A DNA stretch of 17,728 nucleotides from Gonium pectorale (taxonomy: Eukaryota > Chlorophyta > Chlorophyceae > Chlamydomonadales > Volvocaceae): NCBI GenBank assembly GCA_001584585.1, contig LSYV01000053.1, forward strand, positions 707,526 through 725,253, in the 5' to 3' direction. This document shows, piece after piece, positions 8,622 through 17,728 of this stretch. Position numbers and translations under genes: made by a program. Numbering within the stretch: the stretch's first letter is position 1; the number at the start of each line of letters is the position of its first letter. A model generated the notes under the pieces. That model was not told the origin of the DNA and searched no databases. It saw only the letters and a list, made by a program, of their open reading frames with translations.

Positions 8622-11191
8622 ACAGGATCTGCTCTAGCTTGGCCGCGGCGGGGCGTGCCAGGCGTTCGGAACCTAGGCTTCCGTCTAGGGCGCACTCGGC
8701 GTCACACCCCCATCCTGTATACGATACAGGGTATACAGCTCATGCCTCCAGCCAGGGCGCCTCCTCGCATGCCGGGGACGCCGGGCGGCCCGGGTGGGGG
8801 CGGCATGCCCGGAGGTCCGGGAGGCGGCGGAAGGCCACTCAGGGAGCCCGGCGGCCGCCGAAGCTGGCCCGCCGGCATGGGCATGGAGGGCGTGCCGGCG
8901 ACGCACGGCAGCGGGGGCAGCGGGAGCCGCTCCGGCGCGGCGAGCACCGGCACAGCGGCAGAACGCCCTGGCCCGCACCGGGACACTGCCCCGGGTGTGG
9001 GGATGGAGGCTGGGCGAGGTGTGCGGTGTGCGGTGTGCGGTGTGCGGTGTGCGGTGTGCGGTGTGCGGTGTGCGGTGTGCGTGTTCGGAGCCGGCACGCT
9101 GGATCACAGGGTCGCGGATCACAGGGGCGGCGGCGGCGGCCAGGCCCTGGCCGCCCCGCAGCACCGCAGGCGCTAAACTGCGTCGCGGTCCCCCACATGC
9201 CAGCCCTCCCCAGCCCTCTCCGCTCCGCTTTGACCACTCCGTCCGCCCGCCGGACCGCCGCAGTCGTGCCCGGATGTCAAGCTGGCGACGGGCCTGGGGC
9301 GGGGCAAGCCCAGCCGGCGCGCCCGCCGCTCCAGCTGCCCCTCTCGTGTGCCGTAGCCTGGCACCCCGCCCGCAGCCGCTTGGCAGTCCCCCCCCCCCGC
9401 AACGCGGCTCCCACCTTTCCGGGCAAAGAAGCAGTAGCCCGGCTGCACCTCCCACGAGACCCGCTTGCCCTTGACCACGTGCGACTTCCACTGCGCGCGT
9501 TCCGGCAGGCAGGACAGCACAACAGTACGGCAGTACGGCTGGCCATGTGCTGTCAGTCCGGAAAACCGCCCGTGCGGTCGAGACAGACTGGCATGGTGGG
9601 GGCCCAAGAGACACTATATGGCTTCGTGGGCCGCCCGGCAGGCCCGCCGCAGTCTGGCGCATTCAGCCGCACGCGGGGCGCAAGTCCTTCGCAGTCCTTC
9701 GCTCTTGAGCCTTTGCACGGTGCATGCTCTGCCCCCTCCGTCCTGGCGGTACACCGCCGCCACCACCAGCAGGCACTCCCGTGCCGTACGCCTTCCGTCC
9801 ATGGCGCCCCCCCCCGCAGGCTAGGACGTGAACTGTTACCCGTGACCTGGACCCTTGACCCGCGACCTGTGAGCCGCATCCCGCAACCTGCGCCCTGTGG
9901 CGCCCACCTGGACCTCGGGGCAGGGCAGCAGGTAGAGCCGGGAGCCGGGCAGCCGCTGCCCCAGCTTCAGCTCGCCCGCGCCTAGCTTGAACTTGCGCTC
10001 CAGCGACACATCCTGCGCAGGCCCGCCAACGCGTGAGGGCGCCCGCGAGGCAGCAGACAGCAGGGAGCAGGGTCGGCCGGCGGGCAGGAGCTGGACGCCG
10101 GCGCAACACGCACAGAAAAACTCAGGCCAGCGCGCGCCTTGAGGCCTACTACGCCCAGCAGCGCCCGCAGCCGGTAGCTTGTGGGTGTCGCTCCGTGGGC
10201 GCATGTATGGGGAGGGTGGACAGCTTGAAGGGGAGAACAGGGGGACGGGCTAAGGGAAAGGCTGGAGCGTCCGCAAGAGCGAGGCTCGCAACAGTCGCAT
10301 GACTTACCCACCCTGACCCATTACGGTGTAGGGGCAGGGCACAAAGAGGGAGCCTGCCTCTACGGTCATGCACACCCGGAGGCGCTTCCGACGTTCCCAG
10401 TATGGCGGGCGGGTGGGTGCAAGAGAAGACAAGCGATTGAGACAACGCACGCCCCGCCACCCCACTGCAGAGCGCCTCGGAGGCTTCCCCTTCCCCTCCC
10501 CTCGGCAGCAGCTCGCATGACCTGTACCCTATAGGAGGGTGATGCGCGCACTTTGCGAGAACGCACCAGCTTACCCTCGACTCTATCTCATGCCCACCGC
10601 GCACCTGGCTCTTGACGTCGTACGTGGCGGACCAGCCCCGGCCGTCCAGCTCCACGCCGTACCGGTCCCCCGGGCTGGCGTGCTTCAGCTTGAGCTGCGA
10701 GGTGTGTGGAGCGAGCCGGTTTTGTTGGGGGGAGGGCAAGCCGGAGCCCCATGTGAGGGAGGTGTATGTGTGGTCGATCGCCGCAGCGACGGAGTTTCAG
10801 GAATGTGGAGCTCATGTACGGGACATCGGGCGCGGGGGCAGGGGCGGCGGGGGGGTGCAGGTAAGCGCTAAGGGGAGCATGCAACGGAGCGCACGGGGTG
10901 AGAGGGCAGGCAAGAGGGCGGGGGTGTTATGGGACGGAGCGACGACGGCCCGGGAAGACCGTGAAGCGCAGGCTGGTGCAATTTGGCCGCACCACCTGCA
11001 GGACTGCCGACACTCAGGAGGGGACGAGGACCCGTGTGTGGAGCGCTGAGCCCATGCTAAGCCATGGTCTCTGGCCCCCGGCTTGCTGGCTGGCTCACGT
11101 TGAGGCAGTCCGCCAGCTTGAGCTTGGCCGAGGACTTGAACGCCCCTTTGGGCGCCTCATACTCGGAGGCGAGGGTCTTGAGCTGCACCAT
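7285..11191 (-). CDS. Tandem paralogue copy A, 244-aa strand-rich protein, possibly envelope barrel
   Basis: Coding exons in transcript order: 11191-11099, 10694-10605, 10012-9908, 9490-9415, 8470-8400, 8115-7990, 7610-7531, 7378-7285 (TAG at 7285-7287). The total is 735 nt. Every junction is GT-AG, and phases and exon sizes equal those of copy B. The protein starts MVQLKTLASEYEAPK and ends AGLSFDV. It has no signal peptide or hydrophobic helix. Short segments alternate charged and hydrophobic residues (KLKLKHAS, GELKLGQRL, KHKLKLEA), as in amphipathic beta strands. Length and the Pro/Ser-rich PSIIHELEPSKK segment recall OEP24-type plastid outer-envelope channels, but I cannot confirm this. 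Copy A has drifted more than copy B in exons 1-4 (for example Cys in LADCLN and LLPCPEVQ, and RKF for GKF). No frameshift or stop is seen, so it looks intact. Confidence 0.85.
7730..7789 (-). repeat. Dispersed repeat, copy 2 (copy A intron 6)
   Basis: On the minus strand this contains GTCCGTAGAGGCGGGCTCCC and, a few bases on, TCTCTGCAGATTTCCCT. It matches copy 1 at 1008-1072 over its whole length with a small gap, and the 10341-10385 copy over its first half. It lies in the intron-middle portion that copy B lacks, so its insertion may explain part of the difference between the two introns. Confidence 0.65.
8622..8652 (-). pseudogene. Relic of a second exon 5 with lost splice acceptor
   Basis: On the minus strand this reads as the beginning of exon 5: AAGCTAGAGCAGATCCTG (KLEQIL), against KLEQTL in the working exon at 8470-8400. 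The flank CCGCCGCGG also matches, but the CAG just before the exon is missing, so it cannot be spliced in the same way. The relic stops exactly where the block shared with copy B begins at 8621. It is best read as the original copy A exon 5, cut by the recombination that brought in the new 3' half. Confidence 0.75.
8714..8738. repeat. Nested inverted repeats
   Basis: CCTGTAT/ATACAGG (8714-8720 with 8724-8730, 3-nt loop) overlaps CTGTATAC/GTATACAG (8715-8722 with 8731-8738, 8-nt loop). The two hairpins exclude each other. They lie in copy A intron 4, and no function is evident. Confidence 0.6.
9019..9081. repeat. 7-bp minisatellite, 9 perfect copies
   Basis: GTGTGCG is repeated nine times without error in intron 4 of copy A (8471-9414). 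Copy B's intron 4 is only 238 bp and lacks it. Open frames through it read Cys-Ala-Val-Cys-Gly-Val-Arg repeats and are artefacts. Confidence 0.95.
10341..10385 (-). repeat. Dispersed repeat, copy 3 (copy A intron 2)
   Basis: On the minus strand this has CCGTAGAGGCAGGCTCCC preceded by GCGCCTCCGGGTGTGCATG. It matches the first half of the copy at 7730-7789 (GCGCCTACGGGGTGTATG). The TCTGCAGATTT half is absent, so this copy is partial. Confidence 0.6.
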
Positions 11192-12487
11192 GGCCCTGGT
11201 CCGGGCTGGTTCCTGCGAGAAGTCCTTGCCCTCACTCTTTACTTCGGACAGCGGCCTCGACCCCGTGAGGGGCCCCGCCCGTCGTCGTCCGTCGCTGGCA
11301 GTACCCGCCGTAGTAGGGTTGATGCGGGGGCTTGCGTCCGCTGCGGCTGCGCTGGCGTGGTTCCTTGCACGGCTTCGCTATGATGGCTACAGCCTGGGCA
11401 GCGTTGTTGGGTTGGGGCTCTTGGATTACTGCTGCGGTAAGCGTTACGACCCGTGGGTCGCTGCTGCCATCTCGCGTGTCGGCTGGCCGGTACCCAGCGC
11501 TGCGACCCCGGTGCCAGCGCAATGCCAAACGCGCGGAAGGTGCGCCCCTGCACGCCTGTTCCTGCCATGGGACTGACCTCCAGCGTGTGCCTGAATGCTG
11601 CCGGCGGGGCTAACGGAGGGCTTCTTAGGGGCCGGGCAGGAATGTAGCTGCAGTGACCGCCGGGAGCAATGAACAGGTTACACACGTCAGAAGGTCCGGT
11701 TGAAGCGCAGGGGCAAGCGCCTTTCACAACTTGGTGTGAACGACCGCCCACATGCACCGTGCCAAACAAAACGTCCCCGCCCTGCATTCGCCCGGGAACG
11801 GTTGGCAGTACACCCTGCGCCGTCGACCAAGGCGATTGCAGCAACAACACTCAAAACCGCCCCAGCAGGGGCTGCGCCCAGCCCATGAACAGGGGCATGC
11901 AGCACATGGAGAGCCAAACGACGGCCCCAGCACCCTCAACCCAAGCACCGCAGCAACCCAGATGCTCCAACAAAGACCAAATATATCTTCGGCAATCGTG
12001 ATCACCCGCGCGCGACTCTTCTCCCCGATTCTTCGGCACAGCGCAAAGGCGTCCTGGAACTGCCACGGTGCTGCTTGAAAGTGCAGGTGCTCGCAGTTCA
12101 AGCCATTCCTCACACTAACCCCGCTTAAGGTCTTCGTTCCAACCCACCCGCCGTTGGTGCAAACCAACTCGTCCTCCCGCCCCGACACACGGTGGCGCAG
12201 TCCAAGAGTCCCGTGCTCCCCGCCCCGCCCCGGGCCGGAGCCAAGTCCTAGCCAAGCAGTTTAGCACCCTTGCCGCGAGATGAAGCGCCGGACCGTTCCG
12301 GCGCCATCCCGAATATACCCCGGAAGGGGCCCGCGCCAATGCTGTGAAACGCAATTGGCACGTCCGAGTGGTCCAGGTACGCAGCGGACCCCAATGGGGA
12401 CGGTCCGCTGCACCCGACACGCCCGCCGTTCAGCCTCCGCCGGCAGCCTCCAGGCGGGCGGGCGGCGGCCCACACCTGCGGGCTGCT
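11192..12487. other. Spacer between the two paralogues
   Basis: I find no supported gene here. The part next to 11191 should contain the promoter and 5' UTR of copy A, though no clear TATA box is visible. The part below 12488 should be the 3' UTR of copy B. The last 57 bp (12431-12487) are shared with copy A. Open frames here have no domain, lack splice support and do not resemble either neighbour. Confidence 0.6.
11678..11682 (-). terminator. Candidate polyadenylation signal of copy B
   Basis: This is the first TGTAA on the minus strand after the copy B stop, about 805 nt downstream. The spacing resembles that in copy A. Support is only the short word and its distance. Confidence 0.3.
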
Positions 12488-13869
12488 CTACACGTCGAGC
12501 GAGAGGCCGGCAATGACGCCAGTGGGCGCCAGGGGGGCCTTGGCGGTCACCTTGCCCTCCAGGGTCAGCTTGGGCTTCAGGCTGTATGGGGGGGGGGCGG
12601 GGTGGTGGTGGTGGTGGTTCCTCAGTCCGTGGGCAATGCTCTCTCGCGCTCTGCTCACGCCCCCGCCCCCTTTCGACTCGTCCTCGCCTCGCCCCTGCCC
12701 CCATTCCCATGCCCCACTCCCCGCCCGCCTGCTCACCCCGCCACCTTGCCCGGCTTGACCTCCGCCACCACCTTGAGGTCGCGGCCCTTGAGGCCCACAG
12801 TGCTCTTCAGGTGGACCTGGGCGGACGCGGACCAGGGGGGGGGGAGGGGGCGTTGGAGGCGCCTCGGCGGTCAGGAGCGGGGCCTGAAGCGGGACCCTAC
12901 GACAGCAGATGACAGAAACCCTTCCCGCAAGGCTTCCAACGAGGGCCGCTCTTCCTCTGGGTTATCAGTACTTACCAAGAGGATGCACGAACCCGGCTGA
13001 CAGGAAGCGTTCACGCGCAATCGCGCATCCACTCACCAGTCACTATACCCGACCTGCGCCCCGCTGTCCGCCCCCAACAAGCCGTCCTCTCCTTCCCCAC
13101 CTTCCGCCAGCACGTCCGTCCCCCATACGGCTGTGCACATCGCCCCCTCATGCCACCCTCCTCCTCCTCCCCTCCCACCCCACCTTCTTGCTGGGCTCCA
13201 GCTCGTGGATGATGCTGGGCCCGGCCGCCTGGCTGTACTTGAGCGACAGCGACTTGGCCCACGAGGCGCCCACCTTGGTGGTCAGCTGGGCGACGCCGGC
13301 CTTGGGGCCCTGGGGGGACGACAACGTAGGGACACTTGGACCGACCGATAGAGCGGCGCAAGGTTCGCCCAAGTGCTACATGACCTTCCGGAAACTCCCT
13401 TGCATCCTCGTGCTTCTCATGCTCCATGCAGCAGAGCCCCCAAATCGCCTGTTACCCACGCCCCTCCACACATGCTCTCCTACAGAGCAATCCTCCCCGC
13501 ACCAACCCCCTTGCGACCAGCTTCCGGCCAACTGTTACACGCATGCGCCACATGTACCCTCCCCCCGTGCTGACCCCTTCTCCCCCACCCCCACCATCAC
13601 CACACCACACCTTCCCCCTCACAGCACACCACGCCAATGCCCCTCACCGCCTTGCTGTCAGCCTCCAGCTTGAGCTTGTGCTTCCCGCCGTCCAGCTCCA
13701 GGGTCTGCTCCAGCTTGGCTGCCGCGGGTGGGGGTGGGTTGGAAGGCATTGGGAGGGGAGTGGGCGAACGAGCGACGCACCCAGTACAGGTTGGACAGGG
13801 ATGCACGGGAGCCGGGGCCGCGGGGAAGAGTGCCCGGGCGCGTGTGGGATCCGGCAGCGCGGCAGGCGG
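12431..13869 (-). repeat. Near-identical duplicated block, copy B side
   Basis: Partner of 7228-8621. It includes exons 5-8, all of intron 7, exon-flanking parts of introns 5 and 6, 151 bp of intron 4 and 57 bp after the stop. In copy B the sequence beyond 13869 is ordinary intron leading to an intact exon 4, with no exon relic. Copy B therefore looks like the donor or the unrearranged arrangement. Confidence 0.9.
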
Positions 13870-15059
13870 CCGCGATGCGAACCAAACCTACACGGGGGAC
13901 TCGCGCTCTGCGCCCCCGCACTTTACTAATAGTGCCGAGCTCGTGCGGCAACTCACCCTTGCGGGCCTGGAAGCAGTAGCTGGGCTCGACCTCCCACGCG
14001 AACTTCTTGCCCTTGACCACGTGCGACTTCCACTGCGCACTCCAAACGGGCGGACAGAGGCACAGATGATAAAGCAGCCATAGCCACGCGACGGATTCAT
14101 GCGTGGCGACGAGAGCGGCACGCACGCCTGGGTGCATGCAATTCGTCAGGTAGGCATGCCGGGGGGGGGGGGCACCGTCGGACCGAGGCCGTGAGCGAGG
14201 CCCGCAGCAACGATCGGCTTCGCCAGCTGTCGTCAGCTCACAAGTTGGGATCTCAACATGCAGCCCCCCGGCCGACGGTGCGGCAACCAGGCAGAGATTG
14301 GGGTTCGGGAGGCAAGCGTAGGCTATGAGTAGGGCCTTGCCCAGTGCGTAGGCTGAGGTGGGTTATGGCAAGTGGGACCCGGGTCTCACGCCATGCACGT
14401 GCCAACCTGCCTTCTGTCAGTGAATTAAAACAAGAGCAACCCCAGTGGCCCCTGCACTCTGGCGCCCACAGTCTGCATGGGTGATCGGCACTCTATGACG
14501 GCGCACTATTTACGACAAGCCACCCAAAATCCTCCTGAATTGAAACCGACCCAGAATAAGTGTGTCCATGGCCACTGGAGATGATCAGCAAAAATGGGTG
14601 CCTGCCTTGACGACAGCCGGTACTCACCTGGACCTCAGGGCTGGGCACCAGGTGCAGCTTGGAGGCAGGCACCTTCTGCTTGATCTTCAGCTCGCCCGCA
14701 TCAAACTTGAACTTGCCGGTGAGCTCGACGTCCTGCAGGCCTGAGGGTTCAGTGCCTCCAACATCGGCTGAGAAGGGGTCCACCCTCCTACCTTGCTCTT
14801 GACGTCGTAGGTTGCCGACCAACGCTTGCCATCGAGCTCCAGCCCGAACTTGTCGCCGGGGTTCGTGTGCTTCAGTTTCAGCTGCGTGGGTGCACCATCG
14901 CGGCCGCCCAAAACAGCGGGTCAATCCGGTGTGAATCCTGATCTAGGCAGCGTCTGAGGCACCTACGTTCAGCCCATCCGCGACCTTGAATTTGGCGGAC
15001 GACTTCAGCGACTTCTTGGTCGCGTCATACTCGGTGGCGATGTTCTTAAGCTCGGCCAT
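12488..15059 (-). CDS. Tandem paralogue copy B, 244-aa strand-rich protein, possibly envelope barrel
   Basis: Coding exons in transcript order: 15059-14967, 14881-14792, 14732-14628, 14032-13957, 13718-13648, 13309-13184, 12816-12737, 12581-12488 (TAG at 12488-12490). The total is 735 nt with GT-AG junctions and the same phases as copy A. The protein begins MAELKNIATEYDATKKS and ends AGLSLDV. It is Lys-rich, with repeated amphipathic strands (DVELTGKFKFDAGELKIKQ, KHKLKLEADSK) and no targeting peptide or membrane helix. An OEP24-like plastid outer-envelope channel is my best guess from length and strand pattern; an unrelated strand-rich protein of unknown function is equally possible. TTTATACATTGCAG ends two bases before the ATG and looks like an acceptor, which suggests a 5' UTR intron. 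Introns 1 and 2 are short (85 and 59 nt). Confidence 0.88.
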
Positions 15060-15726
15060 TCTGCAATGTATAAATGTATGAACGGGACCGCGAGCAAGGG
15101 GCAATGCGCTGTGCTCAGGCGGGCCGCACTATGCCTTTTGCCGGAACCGTTATGTCGTAGATGGGCCGAGTTCACAGACATGCTATGCCCTAGCTACCAG
15201 CACTCACGTTCATGCAGACTGTAAGCATTGCTGATATACCAAGCAAAGAAAGAAAGGCAAACAAACAAACCGCACGGCTACACATGGCACAACAAGCCTA
15301 ATCACTGTATGCAACAACCGCAAGGGCTCATTTTACGAAATACGATATCTTCAACATCGTCTCAGCTTGGACACAAAACTTGCCCGCAAACTTGCCCGTT
15401 TCACAGATATTACATCATACAAAGCATTTCTGGAACTGTGGTGTCAGGGTGGCGAGCGAGCAGTTGAGCACCGCCCTTCACGCGGGTTGTCCATCTTCGA
15501 GGCTCGTACATCGAATTCAGCACAGCGCTTGTCCATTCTTGAGCTCTGGGCTCGAGGCTGGCGCCAAGCAGGCTCCTCTCCGCGGGTCGCTGACAGGGAC
15601 GCTGGGTTTCAGTCAAGGCAAGCGCGTCACAGCTGCATTCCTTTGACCGCGGCGACGCGTGGGAGGAAATCTCGGCGCGCCGGCGGGAAGGTCAGCCGGA
15701 GCCGGAAGGCTTAACGGCACATTGGC
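15060..15726. promoter_or_regulatory. Divergent promoter region, copy B and kinase
   Basis: These 667 bp separate the minus-strand copy B start from the plus-strand kinase start and must hold promoter elements and 5' UTRs for both. The left half is relatively AT-rich (for example AACAAACAAAC near 15262), which fits open promoter DNA in a GC-rich alga. I see no convincing TATA box; TATAAA near 15069 sits in the probable acceptor tract of a copy B leader intron. No gene of its own is supported. Confidence 0.6.
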
Positions 15727-17728
15727 ATGGGCGGAGGAGGCTCGCCTGCCGGCGCGGCGAAGTCCAACGGCAACGGCCTAGCGACCGTAGAGGTCCAGGA
15801 GGCCGGGGACGTCAATGGGGAGGCGCGCGCCCTTCGGCGGAGCCTGGAGGACAGCGAGCGGCAGCGGCAGCGCGCCATAAACGAGCAGGCCAGCGTCCAC
15901 CAGGCCAGGGTGGCCTGCGCCGCTGATAGGGTGAGCCGTGAGCCGTAACGCGCGCACGGCCGCTGGCATCCCCACCGCATGGACCTCCTAAGGCTAGGGA
16001 CGTGCCGTGTGAGAGGGCGGGCGTGCGGCCAGGGCTTTGTCATGGGCACTGTCCTCCCCCACCCCGGCACAAGGCCCGCGGCTCGGCTGCGACGCGACGG
16101 GATGCAACGCGTCGCGCTGGGGGCTCCCGGTTGTACCGCCTCTGGCCGTTGGTACAGTCAATCCTTCCTTTGGCGGAAGGGGTCTCAGTGGGCGTCACAG
16201 GCTCACAGCATCCTGCACACTGGGCCCGGGGGCGGCGCCGGCACCGAGCCGTGGTGCGGACCCCCCCCCCCAACGCCGCGTGGGGTTCCAGCGGGCGTAG
16301 GCCCGCGCCCGAGGAGCTGAGCTGCTCACGAGCACGCCACGGCAGCCGTGAAGCGTTGTCGGGAGTTGCGAGCAGCTGCGGGGGAGCTGCGGTGGCCATG
16401 TCAGGAGGGTCGCCCGCTCGCCCGCCGGGCCACCCAACGGGAAGCCGGCCTGGGCTGGGGCCCGCTTGGACAGACCCTGACCACGATCACCACCCCCCAT
16501 CGTCGTCCCGCTTCACGGTTCCTTCCGCCGCTGCATCGACTGCCTTTGGTGCCCCCCTCCCCGCCCGGCAGGACGTGCTCGCGACCGCCCTCAAAGCAGA
16601 CATCCGGAGCGTCAAGGTGCGGCGGGGCGGATGGGGCGGGAGGGGGCGGAGAGGGGCGGCGGCGGCGCCTGCCGGCAGAGGGCGGCGCCGAGCGGTTGGC
16701 GCAGCAGCGGCTCTAGCCCGGGGATGGGCCGGAGCCCCCCCCGTGATACGGCAGCTCCACCTCTCCCCAGCCCCAGCCCGTCAGAGGCCGCCGGCCGCAA
16801 ACGGCCCCAACCTCCCGACGGGACAAACGCCACTGGCGTAGAGCTGTCATACCCTTGTCCTCCAACCCCCCCTCCCGACCAGCTTCCCTTCTTTAGTCCC
16901 CCCTCTACGGCAAGGACGGCTTGGCCGCCGCAAGTGGAGCTGGTCGCCAGCGCGTCCCCATTAAGTCATGTTATCTCATCCCCACATGGATGAGATAACA
17001 CGTGTAGCCGAACCGCCCGCAGCATCCCCCTACGGCAACCGACCCCTCTGTTGGTCGGCTGGCCAACGGCCCCACCCCCACCCCCACATGGCGACGGCCG
17101 GGGCGGGCGTCCCGCCCGGGCGACTCATCACCCCCCGTCCGGTGTCCGAGTGACACCCCCCGCGTGTGTGTTAGGCTCCCAACCCCGTCCTTGTCGTTAT
17201 CTCCTGCGCCTGCACCTGTGGACCCACCACCCCCCGCCCCTGGCCGGCACAGGTCCTGGGCGAGGGCGCGTTTGGCATCGTGGACCTGGTGCGAGTGAGC
17301 ACGGCGGAGGGGCAGCTGCTGTGCGTGCGCAAGAAGCTGCTCAAGGTGTGGCAGGGGGGGTGCGCGCAGCAGAGGGGGAGTGGGGCACCAGAGGGGGGCT
17401 TGGCGCAGCAAAGGGGAATGGGGCAACAGAGGGGGGGCAGCAAAAGGTGAGTGGGGCGGCAGAGGGGAGCTGGGGCAGCAAAGGGGGAGTGGGGCCGCAG
17501 GGGGGGCAGCAAAGGGGGAGTGGTGCGGCAGAGGGGGGTTGGGGCGAGAAAAAAGGGGAGTGGGGCGGCGAGGGGGGGCCAGCAAAGGGGGAAGTGGGGC
17601 GGCGAGGAGGGGGGGTGGGGCGGCGGGAGGGGGCGGGGGCGGCGAGGAGGGCAGTGCGTGAACGAGTGACGGTTGGAGCATGGCACCGTAGCCGCGTCCT
17701 ACAGGGCGGGCGAAAGGCGGCGGGGGGC
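15727..17728 (+). CDS. Protein kinase, N-terminal exons, 3' end outside window
   Basis: Exons 15727-15930, 16572-16616 and 17253-17345 join in phase 0 with GT-AG ends. A fourth exon probably starts at 17705 (after TCCTACAG) and reads GGRKAAGG to the edge. An in-frame TAA 12-15 bp before the ATG supports this start. Residues 1-30 are Gly/Ala-rich. Residues about 31-83 are helical and charged (LRRSLEDSERQRQRAINEQ) and may form a coiled coil. Joining exons 2 and 3 gives SVKVLGEGAFGIVDLV, a glycine-rich ATP-binding loop with GxGxFGxV, followed by LLCVRKKLLK, the beta-3 strand. The ATP-binding Lys is probably K110, although strict spacing would place R109 there. The protein should be a Ser/Thr kinase, perhaps NEK-like, but the catalytic loop is outside the window, so family and activity are open. 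Confidence 0.75.
16969..17000. repeat. Perfect 13-bp inverted repeat
   Basis: TGTTATCTCATCC (16969-16981) pairs exactly with GGATGAGATAACA (16988-17000) across a 6-nt loop. It lies in kinase intron 2 and is much more AT-rich than its surroundings. It could be a small foldback element or an RNA hairpin in the intron. There is no sign of a protein-coding role. Confidence 0.85.
17354..17660. repeat. G-rich minisatellite in kinase intron 3
   Basis: Degenerate units of roughly 25-30 bp, of the form GGGGCAGCAAAGGGGGAGTG with GGCAGAGGGG variants, repeat about ten times. The tract has many runs of four or more G on the plus (transcribed-sense) strand, so stable G-quadruplexes in the pre-mRNA are possible. 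Open frames across it are Pro-rich or Gly-rich artefacts. Confidence 0.85.

Noticed and set aside
8685..9662. 325-codon open frame on the minus strand, Pro/Gly-rich
   Set aside because: It crosses copy A intron 4 and reads exon 4 in the wrong frame (GKRVSWEVQ is only partly kept). The Gly/Pro-rich stretch is low complexity.
8480..9985. 501-codon open frame on the plus strand
   Set aside because: It is antisense to copy A exons 3 and 4, crosses the GTGTGCG minisatellite and has no recognisable domain. Long open frames are expected at this GC content.
9910..11191. Copy A as a pseudogene because of divergence in exons 1-4
   Set aside because: All eight exons keep frame and GT-AG signals, and there is no internal stop. 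Divergence alone does not show loss of function.
15069..15075. TATAAA box for the kinase gene
   Set aside because: It is about 650 bp from the kinase ATG, and on the other strand it fits better as part of an acceptor tract next to the copy B ATG.

Overview
This looks like nuclear DNA of a GC-rich green alga, most likely a chlorophycean close to Chlamydomonas or Volvox. The support is plant-type protein families, many GT-AG introns of roughly 60-950 bp with C-rich acceptor tracts, G/C-ending codons, intronic minisatellites, and no bacterial operon structure. This placement is inference; no marker gene fixes the species. All coding models were built by hand from splice signals and reading phase. 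Every junction in the models keeps frame.

Layout: (1) 170-5689, minus strand: eleven exons of a C2-domain plus class 3 lipase gene, whose 3' end lies beyond the left edge. (2) 5690-7284: non-coding sequence holding the lipase promoter and the probable 3' UTR of the next gene. (3) 7285-11191 (copy A) and 12488-15059 (copy B), minus strand: two tandem paralogues, each with eight coding exons and 244 codons. They encode a small protein rich in alternating charged and hydrophobic strands, possibly a plastid outer-envelope beta-barrel protein, though this identity is tentative. (4) 11192-12487: the spacer between them. (5) 15060-15726: a divergent promoter region. (6) 15727 to the right edge, plus strand: the first exons of a protein-kinase gene with an N-terminal helical region and a glycine-rich loop.

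The most informative structure is in the paralogue pair. The 3' halves (exons 5-8, several introns and 57 bp past the stop) are almost identical, while the 5' exons have clearly diverged. At the edge of the near-identical tract, copy A carries a relic of a second exon 5 whose splice acceptor is gone. This looks like a gene-conversion or segmental-replacement breakpoint caught inside an exon. Other notable items are a perfect 14-copy 10-bp intronic minisatellite, a GCCCAT microsatellite at the left edge, a dispersed repeat present three times in introns, and a perfect hairpin in a kinase intron. I saw no convincing new multi-gene system; the genes appear functionally unrelated neighbours.
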